Shown in pieces: positions 1 to 10,627 of a DNA stretch of 64,000 nt. Location of the stretch: the NCBI RefSeq assembly GCF_043641665.1, contig NC_092186.1, positions 20,640,501 through 20,704,500 of the forward strand. The letters run 5' to 3'. This DNA is from Enoplosus armatus. Lineage: Eukaryota; Chordata; Actinopteri; Centrarchiformes; Enoplosidae. Numbering within the stretch: the stretch's first letter is position 1; every line of letters starts with the position of its first letter. The notes beneath the pieces are model-generated. The model saw only the letters and a list, made by a program, of their open reading frames with translations, made no database searches and had not been told where the DNA came from. Made by a program: the position numbers and the translations under genes.

Positions 1-985
1 CCCTGTCTCAATAACCTCACATTAATTTTCCTTTTTTTCAAAGTAAGGGGTTGGTCCTCCTGAATTAATGCTGAACGGGCCAACCAGGCACCAGCCAAGT
101 CTTTTGATATTGAGTTTGTACCAGCCAAATTTCCTTCATATTACAGCTGCATGGCATACTGAGGCTACAAATATTTCCTAAAAATACAGTAAAATTAGTA
201 AATCAGAACAGCAGAATAGTTCTGCAGTAAAGGGGCTACAATTGTTATTTTTATAAGAACAATGTATTAAATGGCAATGTCAAAACAATGTGAAAGGCGT
301 TTATCAGCTGAATCTGCAGCTCCTCTCGGCTTTACGAGGCTTTATGGTAAGTTTCAGCTCGTTGTTTAGCTGTCCAGCTGCAACTTTACTGTTTTGGATC
401 ACTCTCGCCACTCTAACAGCACAGTTAGCAACTAGCTGGTGAGCATAGTGAAGCATATATTTCCCTCAGAAGTGGGTAGGGACCGAAAACGAAGCTAAAA
501 ACAAAATGAATATTGGACTTACATTCGTCAGGTGGCCAGAACTTTAACTCAAATGTATGCTAATGTTGCTCCATAACTGCTGAATGTGTTAAAAGAGTTC
601 AACATATCAACTCAAATAGTGATGATGTGTCAGTGTTGTGTTTTTTTTGTTTGTTTCCGCTGTCCCCAAGTGGCCAAAAACATTACTTACTGGAGGTGTA
701 AGAAATCAGAACCTGCATCTCAGGTTTTCTTTGATGGTTTCCTGTGATATTTTGTATAGAGTATACTGTGGTATTCTGGATAATGTCTGTGCAGAGGAAT
801 GTCAGCATGGATCTGCCATCACAGGAAGTAAGCTTTGGACAGGCGTCAGACAGCCTGTCTTCATCTCAAACATGAACTAAATACCTCAGAATATCACTGG
901 ACTACAAACGTCTCACAGTCCATTCATGCTTCTGAACCTTTGCCTCACAGCTTCTTGTTTTCTTTCTCTGTCTGTTCATCCACAG
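1..985 (+). other. ACER1 intronic or upstream DNA, no exon assigned
   Basis: This stretch lies before the first exon I can assign to ACER1. The exon at 986 begins inside the protein (roughly human residue 125), so earlier coding exons must be here or off the left edge. Two splice-bounded fragments are visible, about 320-346 (ends before a gtaagt donor) and about 794-829 (acceptor-like tgtgcag, donor gtaagc). Neither translates into recognisable ceramidase sequence, so I do not call them exons. Confidence 0.4.
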
Positions 986-2023
986 GTCCACATTTTCAAA
1001 CCTCGTCCTGGTGGTTACTGTCATCACCACGGTGTCATCCTTTGTCAAACCTACAGCCAATGCCTACGCTTTAAACTGCTTCGGCCTCCATATGCTTTAC
1101 ACTCTGGCTGTCGAGATGAGATGGTATGAAAACTCTGATTTTTCGGATATTTGTAACTGTTTCTGGTGCTGTTTTGATTTGTTATGATAACCGGTTTTCT
1201 ATCTTTCTCAGCTGCACCGACCAGAAGGTTCTGAGACTGGCCAAGCTGTCGGTGGCTCTGTGGGTGCTCGCCATCTCCTGCTGGATTAGTGACCGCTTTG
1301 GCTGCAGCTTCTGGCAGAGGCTAAACTTCTGCTACCTCCATGGTATCTGGTAAGTCCTGGCTTACTTGTGTCCTTTTTCGTTTCTTTCATTTCCTTTCCA
1401 CACCTTTACTTCTCCTTTCATTTCCTGTCCTTATCTTTCCTTTAATTCCCTTCCTTTTACTTTCTTTTCCTTTCCAACCCTGTTTCCTAGAAATTACTAC
1501 TACATTGCAACAGCAAATACATTGAGTAATAAACATAATGCCACCTGAATTACAATTTTAATTAACATAATGAGGAAAATGTTTACTGAAAACACATTTC
1601 ATTGTTTTCCAAAAGTCAACAGCGACTTCAAGCGCAACAAAGGTTTACTGGATAAACATGTAATCAAAGCCACAATCTTTCCATAACTTTAACTAAAGTC
1701 CTTTTGTTGACTGAACCGAACTACACACAGGACTCACAAACACCCCCCTACAACTTCCGTGTAGTCCAAGAACAAGTATATACATGTCATTTTTAGGAGA
1801 GCAGGGTTGTTGTGTATATTGATCTCCATTTTCTGTATCCTCCAGGCACATTCTGATTGTGATAGCCGTGGCCTATGGCAGCACCCTGATAGCTTACCTG
1901 GATGCCAACTATGAGATACCCTACTCTCTGCCTGGACTGCAGTACTGGCCATGTGATAAATGGGCTGTTGGAATACCTCACATTGTCCTGAAGGGCACCA
2001 CCAAAACACAGAAGCGGTGCTAA
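986..2023 (+). CDS. acer1: Alkaline ceramidase 1, last three coding exons (partial at 5' end)
   Basis: ACER1 hydrolyses ceramide to sphingosine and fatty acid at alkaline pH; the family are multi-pass membrane proteins of the ER/Golgi. The exons seen are 986-1123, 1212-1349 and 1846-2023, all with GT-AG boundaries; the phases join without a frame break and the TAA is at 2021-2023. The first exon contains [10 protein letters not shown], close to human ACER1 and unlike ACER2. The second reads [20 protein letters not shown]. The second-third junction gives LHGIWHILI, whose HxxxH pair corresponds to the two C-terminal zinc-ligand histidines of the family. The third encodes the last transmembrane segment and a hydrophilic tail ending TKTQKRC. 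Hydrophobic stretches are as expected for the final three membrane spans. The N-terminal half, with the remaining metal ligand, is not visible. Position next to MLLT1 agrees with the human gene order. No lesion is seen in the visible part. Confidence 0.9.
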
Positions 2024-2699
2024 CAAAGTAACTTTTAACTTTGGCAGAACTATTCATATTGGTACACTCCATTAGTACATTAGTTCATGAATTATGTACT
2101 AATAATTTTATAGTGACCTTTACTCAGCATCACCTTCTTACCATAAAGACACAATCTGTCTTAAAGAGTTGCCTCACCACAAAAATGAACTACTATCACT
2201 CCCAAATTGATTGACATGTTTTATAAGACACAGACTGACGCTACACAACTACTAAATGTAAGTTATGATTGTTTTCTGGCCCTGTTAAAGGATTGTTTAC
2301 ACCATGGATGGATTACTGAATGGGCCTACCGGGCAGAGGCCTAGGGACTCAAGGGGTCAGGAGGCCCCTATGGGTCGGGTTATGCTTAAATCAGTTTGTA
2401 TGTGTGTGTTGTCCGACCACGGCAGAAATCAAAAGTATTTATAGTTGTTTTCACACTGAAAGGCGGGGTGAAAAGCCTGCCATCATAGAGAAGGGAGAGA
2501 CGGGATTTTGCTTAAATATGGGGATAACATGCACATTATCAAACAGGATGGAGGCATTCGTTCCCGGAAGGCATGTGAAAGTGAAGTGACATGAAAAGTC
2601 ATGTGTCTGTGTCAAAAATGAAAAAAGAGAGTAAGAGAGAGCCAGAGAACCAAGCCAGAGCCTCTGAATGAAATGGAGAGTCAAAGAGCTCAATCGAAA

Positions 2700-2790
2700 G
2701 ATGGCACAAGTTTATTGTCATCTGCACAGGAACCAGAGGAATCTATACAATGACATTATTGTGCCAAGGTTCTCAATAAAAAAAACACAA
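2700..2790 (+). repeat. Dispersed short repeat fragment
   Basis: The segment has the wording common in fish interspersed repeats (cacaagtttattgtcatctg, then tacaatgacattattgtgcc) and ends in an A-rich tail with AATAAA. It looks like the 3' portion of a retroposed element. The family name is not assigned. Confidence 0.45.
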
Positions 2791-3954
2791 AAATGTTAAT
2801 ATACAATACAGCATAAGATTAAATATATTAATTACACAGTATATAAAAAGTATTTTTGTTTTGTGTCTGTGCCCACAGGCCTTATTGCCATCCATGTTTT
2901 ACACCAATAATGATTGTAGACACAGAGCTAATACAAACCTCTACCTTTAGTTCATAAACACAAAATAATTATTTGTCACCTGTATATCCAACTTAAAATA
3001 TTCTATAGTACCCATTATTTATATGCTCACGTTGATTAATTTGTTTCATATAGGTTCATATTTTAATACAGTAGCAAATGCAGAGAATTAGGTAATTAGG
3101 TATATTTGCCCTTTCTTTTATCGTTTCCTGATGTGATTGTGTTTTTACACACATTTTTCAAAATAAAAAAAAAAGTATTATCCAAATATTGTTGGACACA
3201 GAGCTGGAGTGGAGTTTACTGATATTGAACTTTTGTACATATATACATATAATGTATATAGCACCCCAAATGACTGAGAAAACAAGATAAATTGTGTGTA
3301 TTTACTTGTGGTTCGGACAGTTATGCATGTGTGTTTTTGTATATATAAATAAATTGCTGTGATTTATTTTAAAGGTGTGAATGCATGTTTGATTACGTAC
3401 ATGGCAGAATCACATGAATCAAAGTGCTGTAGTTTGACATTATTTTTACACCGAGGATATTTCTAACATTTCAGTAACATATCTGTCAATATCAGATTAT
3501 TCTCTGGTCTATTTCTCAGGAAAGAGAGTTTGGTGAAACATGACTCTAAAGTGCATTTGTATGACTGACCACAACAATCACATGCATTTGGGTATCTTTT
3601 GTGTGACTGATTCATCACTGAACTGTTAAAAGTTCTTGGTTTTGGTGATGTTTTGAGAATATTCAGGTACATTGTGCCTCCATTCACACGATCTTTCCTG
3701 AAGGATACAATAGACACAACAATAGATCTTTCACAAAAAGAAATGCACACAGGCATTCTCTGCACTTCAATGTTCAATAGTGACCCCCTGTGGGAGATAT
3801 TCAAAAGCAACCAGTGCGTTTAGAAATGTAATCTTTGAATATTAACTGGCGACAGCCAGGTGATATACTGAGAGCCAGGTAACAAATAAAACAGAGTGTG
3901 TTGGCACTTCAAATGGCATAGGTCAATATCAGTCTGTTGAGCCACCACTGTGGT

Positions 3955-4450
3955 CTAGACTGAAATATCTATCTAACTATCGGATGAATTACCAAAATTT
4001 TATACAGACATTTGCAGTGCCCAGAGGATAAATCCTACTGACTTTGGTGATCCCTGACTTTTCATCTAGCGCCACAAGGAGGTTGACATTTATGGTTTTA
4101 GGTGAAATATCTAAATAACTATTGGATGGATTGCCATTAAGTTTTGGTACAGACATTCATGTCCCCCTCAGGATGCATTTTAATCACTCCTCTGACGCCA
4201 CCATCAGGTCAAAACTTCAATTAGTCCAGTATTTTTGTTTCTAAATACCTGTGACTAAATACCTGACAAATGTTGACATTCCCATCAGCCTAAACTGTTG
4301 CTAATGAGCAAATGCTAGAATGCTAACATGCTAAACTAAAATGCATTATACATCAGCATGTTTGCATTTTCATTGTGAGCATGTTAGCATTTAGCTCGAA
4401 GCACAGCTGTGCCTAAGTACAGCTTCACTGAGCTGCTGGCGTGACTGTAG
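3955..4450 (+). repeat. Dispersed repeat family B, copy 1
   Basis: The copy is about 500 bp and shares blocks with 20995-21330 and 38155-38545: 'ggatggattg..., gtacagacattcatgtccccctcaggatg', then 'cattcccatcagcct', 'atgctaacatgctaaacta' and 'cattgtgagcatgttagcat'. These are three diverged copies of one family inside 35 kb. It resembles an old non-autonomous transposon; its ends were not resolved. Confidence 0.65.
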
Positions 4451-4838
4451 ACTCAGACTTTGTCTGACTTTTGTCTATTTTTTGTTTTTTTCTTGTGAAA
4501 TACTGGACTCTTTCTCTTCAGGACTGTAAAGGTCCGTCATGTTAAATATTCCGTAGAAAAAGTTGCAACTCATGTCCATACTAACACCGTAACCTGTGAT
4601 GAGGGGTTCAGAACGAGACATTGCTTCATTTCAAGGGGTTACTAGCCAAACTGGTCTAGATATATTCATTAATATATAGAGAAATGTTTTGTGAACATGT
4701 TACATTTTACTGAAGGCCTTGCAAGTTAGGACACACCTGTATTTTTGGGTATCATGGTGGAATGATGATGATGTTGAAGGGATATACATTATTTTCAAGT
4801 TGAACTTGAAGTTTTGAAAAACATTTACTATTAATAAC

Positions 4839-4870
4839 AATAAACTTCTGTTATGTGCGTGAAACCTGTG
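4839..4870 (+). terminator. Polyadenylation signal with GT-rich downstream element (duplicated unit 1)
   Basis: AATAAA lies at 4839-4844, followed at once by a GT-rich tract (ttctgttatgtgcgtg). The same arrangement recurs at 9412-9435, where it belongs to the second duplicated unit. The layout suits the 3' end of the upstream plus-strand gene, presumably ACER1. Confidence 0.5.
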
Positions 4871-4928
4871 GGGCATGGCTTCATTTGTATTACTCATTCT
4901 CCCTTCATATTGAAAAGGAGGATTTAAA

Positions 4929-5206
4929 GGTTGATGTCTCAATACAAATGGGACACCCTCCTGTCTGACAGCCAGGTGGGGCTTCTTTTACTCAGATTTG
5001 ACTGAGAGGATCAGTGTGAGCTGCAGGAGAAGAGGAGGCACCAAGCCAGCGAGAGAGTGGTGACCTTCTGTCCCATAGCTGAGGCCCAATAATCTCACAT
5101 CAAAGTCTGAGCACCACAGAGACTTCACTCCCTGACTCTCTATAAAAGAGAAGTCTTCAATCAGAAGACGCACTGCTTTCTTTTCAGATGAAACATTTGA
5201 AATGGA
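4929..5206. repeat. Conserved duplicated block, copy 1
   Basis: By eye this 278-bp block differs from 9477-9757 by five substitutions and one 3-bp indel, about 98% identity. Sequence immediately outside it is much more diverged between the two units. It contains a strong TATA motif (TATAAAAG, 5141-5148) and an acceptor-like pyrimidine tract ending in cag at 5187. The minus strand is open for 84 codons (4988-5242) in this copy and 79 in the other, but the three substitutions inside both change the amino acid, which argues against selection on that protein. Function is unknown: regulatory element, small RNA gene, exon, or a gene-conversion tract. Confidence 0.7.
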
Positions 5207-6380
5207 CATTTGAGACAGAGGCTGAGTAAGAGCGGGATACATGCGACAACCTGTGAAATTAGATGTAACACTAGATTCATCTAGATATACCCACGTTTAC
5301 TTGGATTTTGTCTATATGATGCAGAAAATGAATGCTGCTGTCACAAACTTGTTTTGAACCACTTCAGGTTCCTCTTAGATTGGTTTGTAAAAAATAATGT
5401 AAAATTGGGCCATATGATAATAGGCCTATATACTGTGTGACAATATAAATTTGACTATCCTCAGAGATTTTGTCATACTATTTACACTGTGGTGTCTGTC
5501 AGTGGTGGTATCGATTTTTATATGACTTGTGCACCAGTGTAATCACGTGATATATATTGATATCACGTATAAGTTTACATGTAACATGTCATGATGTACT
5601 GCTGTGTGTAATTTTGTATTGTGTGTCCTGTCCTGTTTGTTGTGCTGTTTTGACAGTGTGTGTATGTTTTAATTGTGACTTGCCAAGGGACTGAAGATGA
5701 AAATGTAGCTTTAAGGTAAGTCTGGTACAATACATCAAATGGTAACATTTATGTTTAATATTGTACGTGGCACCTTACAAATAAAATAAAATAAAATAAA
5801 TAAATATACCATGTCAGAGGGTTTTATCCATATTTCCCATCCTCTATTAGCATACAATAGAATAAGCTTCTCATACAGGCCATCATGTACTGTTAACTTT
5901 TTGCATGCTTTTAACTAAGTACACTTACATTCAAAACTTTGCTTTCCTAGTTTGTTGAGGTTTTGTAAGCAGTGGCTGGAGAAGAATGAAACGGAAAGAC
6001 TCAAACATATTATTCAGAGACTTTAACAGTCTGTGCCCAATGAAATATTGTGAACAACATAGTGACAGACTGTAAACATAAGAAAATAAAAAAATAATTA
6101 ATTGTATAAGTAATTCCATGTACCACATTAATAACAATGGCTAAAGTGCCAACTATTGAGCTGATGAGGATCATGTGATAAACGCTCCAGAACTACCAGA
6201 GTATTATATGGACCGTGAGGTGAGATTATATTTTCAACTGCTGTTTCCAAGGTCACAAACGAACTTTAAAACTCAACATTTAAAAGTGTTTCATGACTGA
6301 AACCCGCATGAAACATCCACTAATTAATTAGCAACATGTACCTTGTGGGTTACAGAGCTGTAGCCGTTGTGACAAGTTAG
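5207..6380. other. Diverged duplicated DNA upstream of the MLLT1 pseudocopy
   Basis: The segment is AT-rich and without coding exons. It aligns in patches with 9758-10300 upstream of intact MLLT1 and includes an (AAATA)n tract near 5778-5806. Nothing else is recognised. Confidence 0.5.
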
Positions 6381-6924
6381 CAGTCACTCGAGCAAACATA
6401 CGGGACTGTCCCGCCTTCTGATGTTCTGATTGGCCCCTTTCAAGGGCGCTTAAATTTCCTGCTCCCTGATTGGCTGAGAGAGGAAGTGCGCTGTCTCGGA
6501 TGAGAGAAAACATCCTGGGACATGTCAGTGTGGACAGACTGTAATGACCTCCACACCAGAAAGAAACTGTGAAGAATGTTGTCACAACTTGGGGAAACTA
6601 CTTTCAAGCTGACAGCTTAACGGGTTTGATGACCGGGATAAGACAAAGATACTTCTTATACGGTAGGGCTGTAATGTTACCAATAATGGCCAGAACTGCA
6701 AGCTACAGTAACACTGTTATATTGTCCAAACTGATGAGGGCAGCATTTACCACATTTTTTGCGTTTACTGTGTCAAATAAAAAGAAAATTGCAGGAGGAA
6801 TCTTTCTAATTTGCTTCCCTGCCAGACGACCTGTCTGGAAAGGGGAGCGGAGCTGTCTGCCTTCCGAGCTGGACTGAGGAGAAGAGACTGGGGCGACTCA
6901 AACAACCACTGAGGCCAGAGAAAC
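6381..6924 (+). promoter_or_regulatory. Relic MLLT1 promoter and 5' UTR in duplicated unit 1
   Basis: It matches the intact promoter at 10300-10627: ctcgag, two inverted CCAAT boxes (ctgattggcc near 6427, cctgattggctgagag near 6467), a shared ttcaag.g.gcttaaattt stretch, then gtctggaaagggga and ctgccttcc before the exon 1 remnant. About 320 bp (roughly 6487-6805) has no counterpart in the intact promoter, so one unit gained or lost that piece. Both CCAAT boxes survive, so transcription of the dead copy is possible. Confidence 0.6.
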
Positions 6925-8765
6925 GTGGAGCGCCAGGTAAGTTACAGAGGCTTTGTGTCTCCTTATGGAAGGAAAGAAGAAAATCTATCAAAACTGGTCG
7001 TTGTTGTAGCTCTGGAGCTATGCTAGCAGCACACTCAAACGTCAGTAGCTAGCTAACTGTCTACCTTATCCCAATGTGTACCTCTCTTGTATTATCAGTA
7101 CACTTAAGGTTTGCACCGTTGATTAAACTTTAGTCTGTAAGATTCAGAGCAATGGAGTCTTGAGCTAAAAAAAAATCATTCTTGACTTTGGAAATAGTGA
7201 CTGTATGTGGTCTCACTTCAAGTCTTACCACCTGACCAGCAGTTGTACTTTCTGTTATGGTTACATTGTACAAGATTCAGCATGATCAAACATAATGGAT
7301 ATTAACATGATTACATGTGCAGTGAAGGTATTTAAACGTGCAATATGTGTAATTTCCCTTACAATCGCTTTCCAACACAAGTAGCTGATTTGTCTTTATT
7401 CATGACATCCATTCGATATTTATATTTGGGTGGGTGTGATGAAGGATTTAACTGGAACCTATAGTTTGGGTTCATCATAACACCGCTGTTATGATTTTGG
7501 TCCACTCAAGGTCCTCTTATCCATCCGTTCTGGGCTTTCAACTAAATATCAAGTTCTGAATCCGCAGATGGAGATAGCTTAGTCATGGAATTTTGGTCAT
7601 TCATTTGATAACAGGTTGAGATCATAACCCTTGTCTCTGCTCTTTTTCTGGCCCATAAAGTACATTATTTTATGTTATTGTTTCTACCCCTTTCAGTGTA
7701 AAGTTCAGGTGAAGCTGGAGTTGGGCCACAGAGCTAAGGGAAGAAGAAATATCAGACTTCACCCACGACTGGACTGTTTATGTTCGAGGGCCACAGATCA
7801 GCGACATTCAGCACTTAGTAGAGAAAGTTGTCTTCCACCTGCGTGAGAGCTACCCCAAACCCAAGAGAGGTATGACGGAGGGATCATTTTTGAACACGCA
7901 CACAACCATCAACAATGTAAGGTAAAATTATTTATTCAAAAAATGTAAAAAGAAGATCAAGACCTCTCATGTGTCAGAGGTTGGTCAGCATGCCAACACA
8001 AACTCCTTATGATTCCTGCATGCGGAAAAAATGACGTACAAAGCATTCTCAGCCTGCTCATTTTGTTAGATTAGTAACCTGAAACAGTGTCACAACTTTA
8101 TTGATCATTCCAATCATTCATCATTGATGTTTGCATATTTGACAACGTGTTTGTTTGTCATTAAATCAGCGTAAAGAACTAATTGACAAAGGCATCTAAA
8201 AAATCTAACTGGACTCCAGCAACACAACCCAAATAGTGCACAACCTGTTTCACCTGCTTCTTTGTTTATGTATTTCCCCAGTTTGTCAGTCCAGATTGGC
8301 AGCTGATGAGCAGCAGTATGTAAATATTGTATAATAGGTCATAGTAGTGTAGTATCTTGTGTTAAAATTGTGAAGTGGTATTGGTTGGACTGCCTTTTTA
8401 TTTGTGTATATTATTCTCCTGTTTTTATTACACAGAGAAAGATTTAGTTTGCAGTTTTTCTGTTGTATATTAACTAATTAATTAACTAATTCGTTTCCCA
8501 CTGAGAAATTAGTCTTTTGTATGTTATTTTGGGTTACGTTCACCCTGAGGAAAGCAGTAAATCATTTAACCACAGCACATACTAAAATGAAGAGGCCAGA
8601 TTTTGGACGCAGCGATGATAGATGCTGACAGTGCTCGTGTGCATCCAAATGTTTTCTCTCTTCAGGGACCCAGCAGAGAAGGAAGCGGTGGCAACAGCAG
8701 CCGAGCGGCACGAGCCGACTAAGGTGCACCGTGAACAGCCCTGAAAGAAAGCACCATCTCTTGTT
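6925..8765 (+). pseudogene. Partial tandem duplicate of MLLT1 (5' part), non-functional
   Basis: There are four exon remnants in gene order. (1) 6925-6936: counterpart of the 4-codon first coding exon; the start codon is GTG instead of ATG, and the donor gtaagt is intact. (2) 7697-7869: counterpart of YEATS exon 2, about 87% identical, 173 nt instead of 181, so an 8-nt deletion shifts the frame; two positions of the acyl-lysine pocket have also changed (H56 to R, F59 to Y). (3) About 7949-7979: only the 3' end of exon 5 with its gttggt donor. (4) From 8666: the start of exon 6, with an in-frame TAA at 8720-8722, fading out near 8765. Exons 3-4 are absent: intron 2 sequence, including a remnant of the intronic SINE, runs straight into the exon 5 tail, so an internal deletion is implied. 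Introns are retained, so this is segmental duplication, not retroposition. It cannot encode a YEATS domain. Confidence 0.9.
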
Positions 8766-9411
8766 TTCAGCTGTGATCCGTTAGGCGATCAAGATCCTTG
8801 GTCCATGATTCGTTGCAAATATCAAACATGATGAACTCACTTCAGACACAGTTGTGTTGTAGGGTGGAGATGCAGTGCTGCCAGATGTTTGAATGTAGCC
8901 TGTCCTGGACTGACATAAACCTTTTGTGTCTGCAGATGTGCTCCATGAAGCTGTGATTTTCTATGATTATATTGAAAAGTTCAAAGTCTTGAGTCTCATT
9001 TAAATTTTTTAATGATGTGTTTAGGTGAAATTATGATGACGTAATAGGGATTCAAAGAGGAGTTAGGAGTTTAGAAGATTTCTCACCTCCATTTTCCATT
9101 ATTTGCAGTGGATAAAAAATTTGTCATTTGTTATGGGATTTTTGTTTGTATGTATGTGATGCCAAAAAAGTAGTTGAAAGAGGAAAAAAGCTTCAGCCAT
9201 CCTACCATCACCCATTTATTCAGAGAGATATTTTTGCCCATAGTGTTTATTAAATGTGTTTGTTCAGGGTTTATTGGTTTTTTTGTGTCAAGTACTGTAT
9301 AATTTTTGTTATCATGTAAAAATGATGATCATTATGTACTGTAATATCTACTGAACAGTTTTTGAATATATTACAGTTTCTAAGTTTTAAAACATATTTG
9401 CTTTTCATTTT
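8766..9411 (+). other. Junction and 3'-UTR-like tail before the second duplicated unit
   Basis: The segment is AT-rich and has no coding similarity. From about 9310 it aligns with about 4740 onward, so the breakpoint between the pseudocopy and the second unit lies between 8766 and about 9310. It reads like a 3' UTR and runs into the AATAAA at 9412. Confidence 0.4.
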
Positions 9412-9435
9412 AATAAACCTTTGTTATGTGTGTGA
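9412..9435 (+). terminator. Polyadenylation signal, duplicated unit 2
   Basis: AATAAA (9412-9417) is followed by a GT-rich stretch (ctttgttatgtgtgtg). It is the counterpart of the signal at 4839. Confidence 0.45.
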
Positions 9436-9476
9436 AACCTGTGGGACAGTTTTCATTTCGTATTTCCCCTTTTATA

Positions 9477-9757
9477 GGTTGATGTCTCAATACAAATGGG
9501 ACACCCTCCTGTCCGACAGCCAGGTGGGACTTCTTTTACTCAGATTTGACTGAGAGGATCAGTGTGAGCGGCAGGAGGAGAAGAGGAGGCACCAAGCCAG
9601 CGAGAGAGCGGTGACCTTCTGTCCCATAGCTGAGGCCCGATAATCTCACATCAAAGTCTGAGCACCACAGAGACTTCACTCCCTGACTCTCTATAAAAGA
9701 GAAGTCTTCAATCAGAAGACGCACTGCTTTCTTTTCAGATGAAACATTTGAAATGGA
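9477..9757. repeat. Conserved duplicated block, copy 2
   Basis: This is the partner of 4929-5206; it is 281 bp and carries the extra GAG triplet. TATAAAAG is at 9692-9699. Identity drops sharply just past 9757, where this copy has about 15 extra bases before a shared tgagtaagagc. It lies about 0.6 kb upstream of the MLLT1 promoter. Confidence 0.7.
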
Positions 9758-10299
9758 ACCAGTACACTGAGCCATTTGAGATTGAGTAAGAGCAGTGTAA
9801 CAACCTGTGGCATCAGAGTTTATAATACATTCATTCAGACATACACAAGTTTAGAAAAGCTCTATCTCAATGATACAGAAAATGCATGGTGCAATCACTT
9901 TTTTGAATCACTTTAGATTCTTTTGATTGATGTGTTAGAAAAATGAACATTATTAGGATACAAAGGAATCCGTTTCTCATGCAGGTTACCGTGTATTGCT
10001 GACATGTAGCCTGCATGAGAAGCTGATTCCTTTGTTTTGCATGCTTCCCCGTCAATGTTATATTATTGTATCATTATTTTTGACACATTACGCTAATTTA
10101 CTTTGTGTGAGAAAGCTCACACATATTAATTATATTGTGTAAATATAAGAGGATGGTGAGACATGAAGTTGCATGAGTAAGATGTAAGCCTCGCTGTTAA
10201 TGTTATTGATATTCATATTGCATTTACCAGACTAATAACAATGCAAACCCATGCAATCGAACCCCGATTAATCAATTAGCGTCATGTGCATTTTACAAT
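9758..10299. other. Spacer between conserved block and MLLT1 promoter
   Basis: The spacer is AT-rich and aligns loosely with 5207-6340. An imperfect inverted repeat is visible (caaaggaatc..ttctcatgcagg at about 9961 against cctgcatgagaag..attcctttg at about 10011), enough for a stem of roughly 20 bp. No coding exon is seen. Confidence 0.45.
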
Positions 10300-10627
10300 T
10301 GAAACAGGGCTGTAGCCATTGGGACAAGCTCGCTGTCACTCGAGAAAACCACCAGAAAATGCTTTAATTGTATTTGCAGCTCGGTGGCTGCCCCGCCTCT
10401 CAAATGTTGTGATTGGTCCCTTTCAAGAGTGCTTAAATTTACAGCTTCCTGATTGGCTGAGAGAGCTTTCTGTTTTGGTTGCCTGCCAGCAGCCGTCTGG
10501 AAGGGGAGGGGAGCCGTCTGCCTTCCGCTTCTGGGCTGGATTGACACACAATGAGGAGCAGAGGCTGGGGAGACGCTCCACAAACGCCGCTGTAAATAAA
10601 TACAACAATCACTGAGGCCAGAGAAAC
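10300..10627 (+). promoter_or_regulatory. mllt1: MLLT1 promoter and 5' UTR
   Basis: The promoter has two inverted CCAAT boxes (gtgattggtc near 10408 and cctgattggctgagag near 10449) and a G-rich stretch ggaaggggaggggag (10498-10512), with no TATA close to the expected start. It ends at the ATG of the 4-codon first exon. It is the intact counterpart of the relic at 6381-6924. The exact transcription start is not determinable by eye. Confidence 0.6.

Larger units (their letters stand above)
2024..4838 (+). other. ACER1 3' region: probable 3' UTR plus old repeats
   Basis: There are no coding exons here. AATAAA signals occur near 2774, 3348 and 4839; the last is followed by a GT-rich stretch and is the best cleavage-site candidate, which would give ACER1 a long 3' UTR. 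Part of the interval consists of dispersed repeats (listed separately at 2700 and 3955). The short ORFs here have no family resemblance. Confidence 0.4.

Noticed and set aside
319..346. Small exon ending at a gtaagt donor
   Set aside because: It is 27 nt long with no ceramidase similarity; a chance donor is more likely.
794..829. Upstream ACER1 exon
   Set aside because: It is splice-bounded, but its translation in the open frame does not resemble any part of alkaline ceramidase.
4988..5242. Minus-strand 84-codon open frame repeated at 9536-9775
   Set aside because: Both copies are open, but the three substitutions within them all change the amino acid, there is no splice or promoter context, and no family is recognised. 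Nucleotide-level conservation explains it better.
7631..7846. Upstream open frame with a YEATS start ([13 protein letters not shown]) as a second functional MLLT1
   Set aside because: An 8-nt deletion shifts the frame, the start codon is lost and exons 3-4 are missing, so it is a pseudogene.
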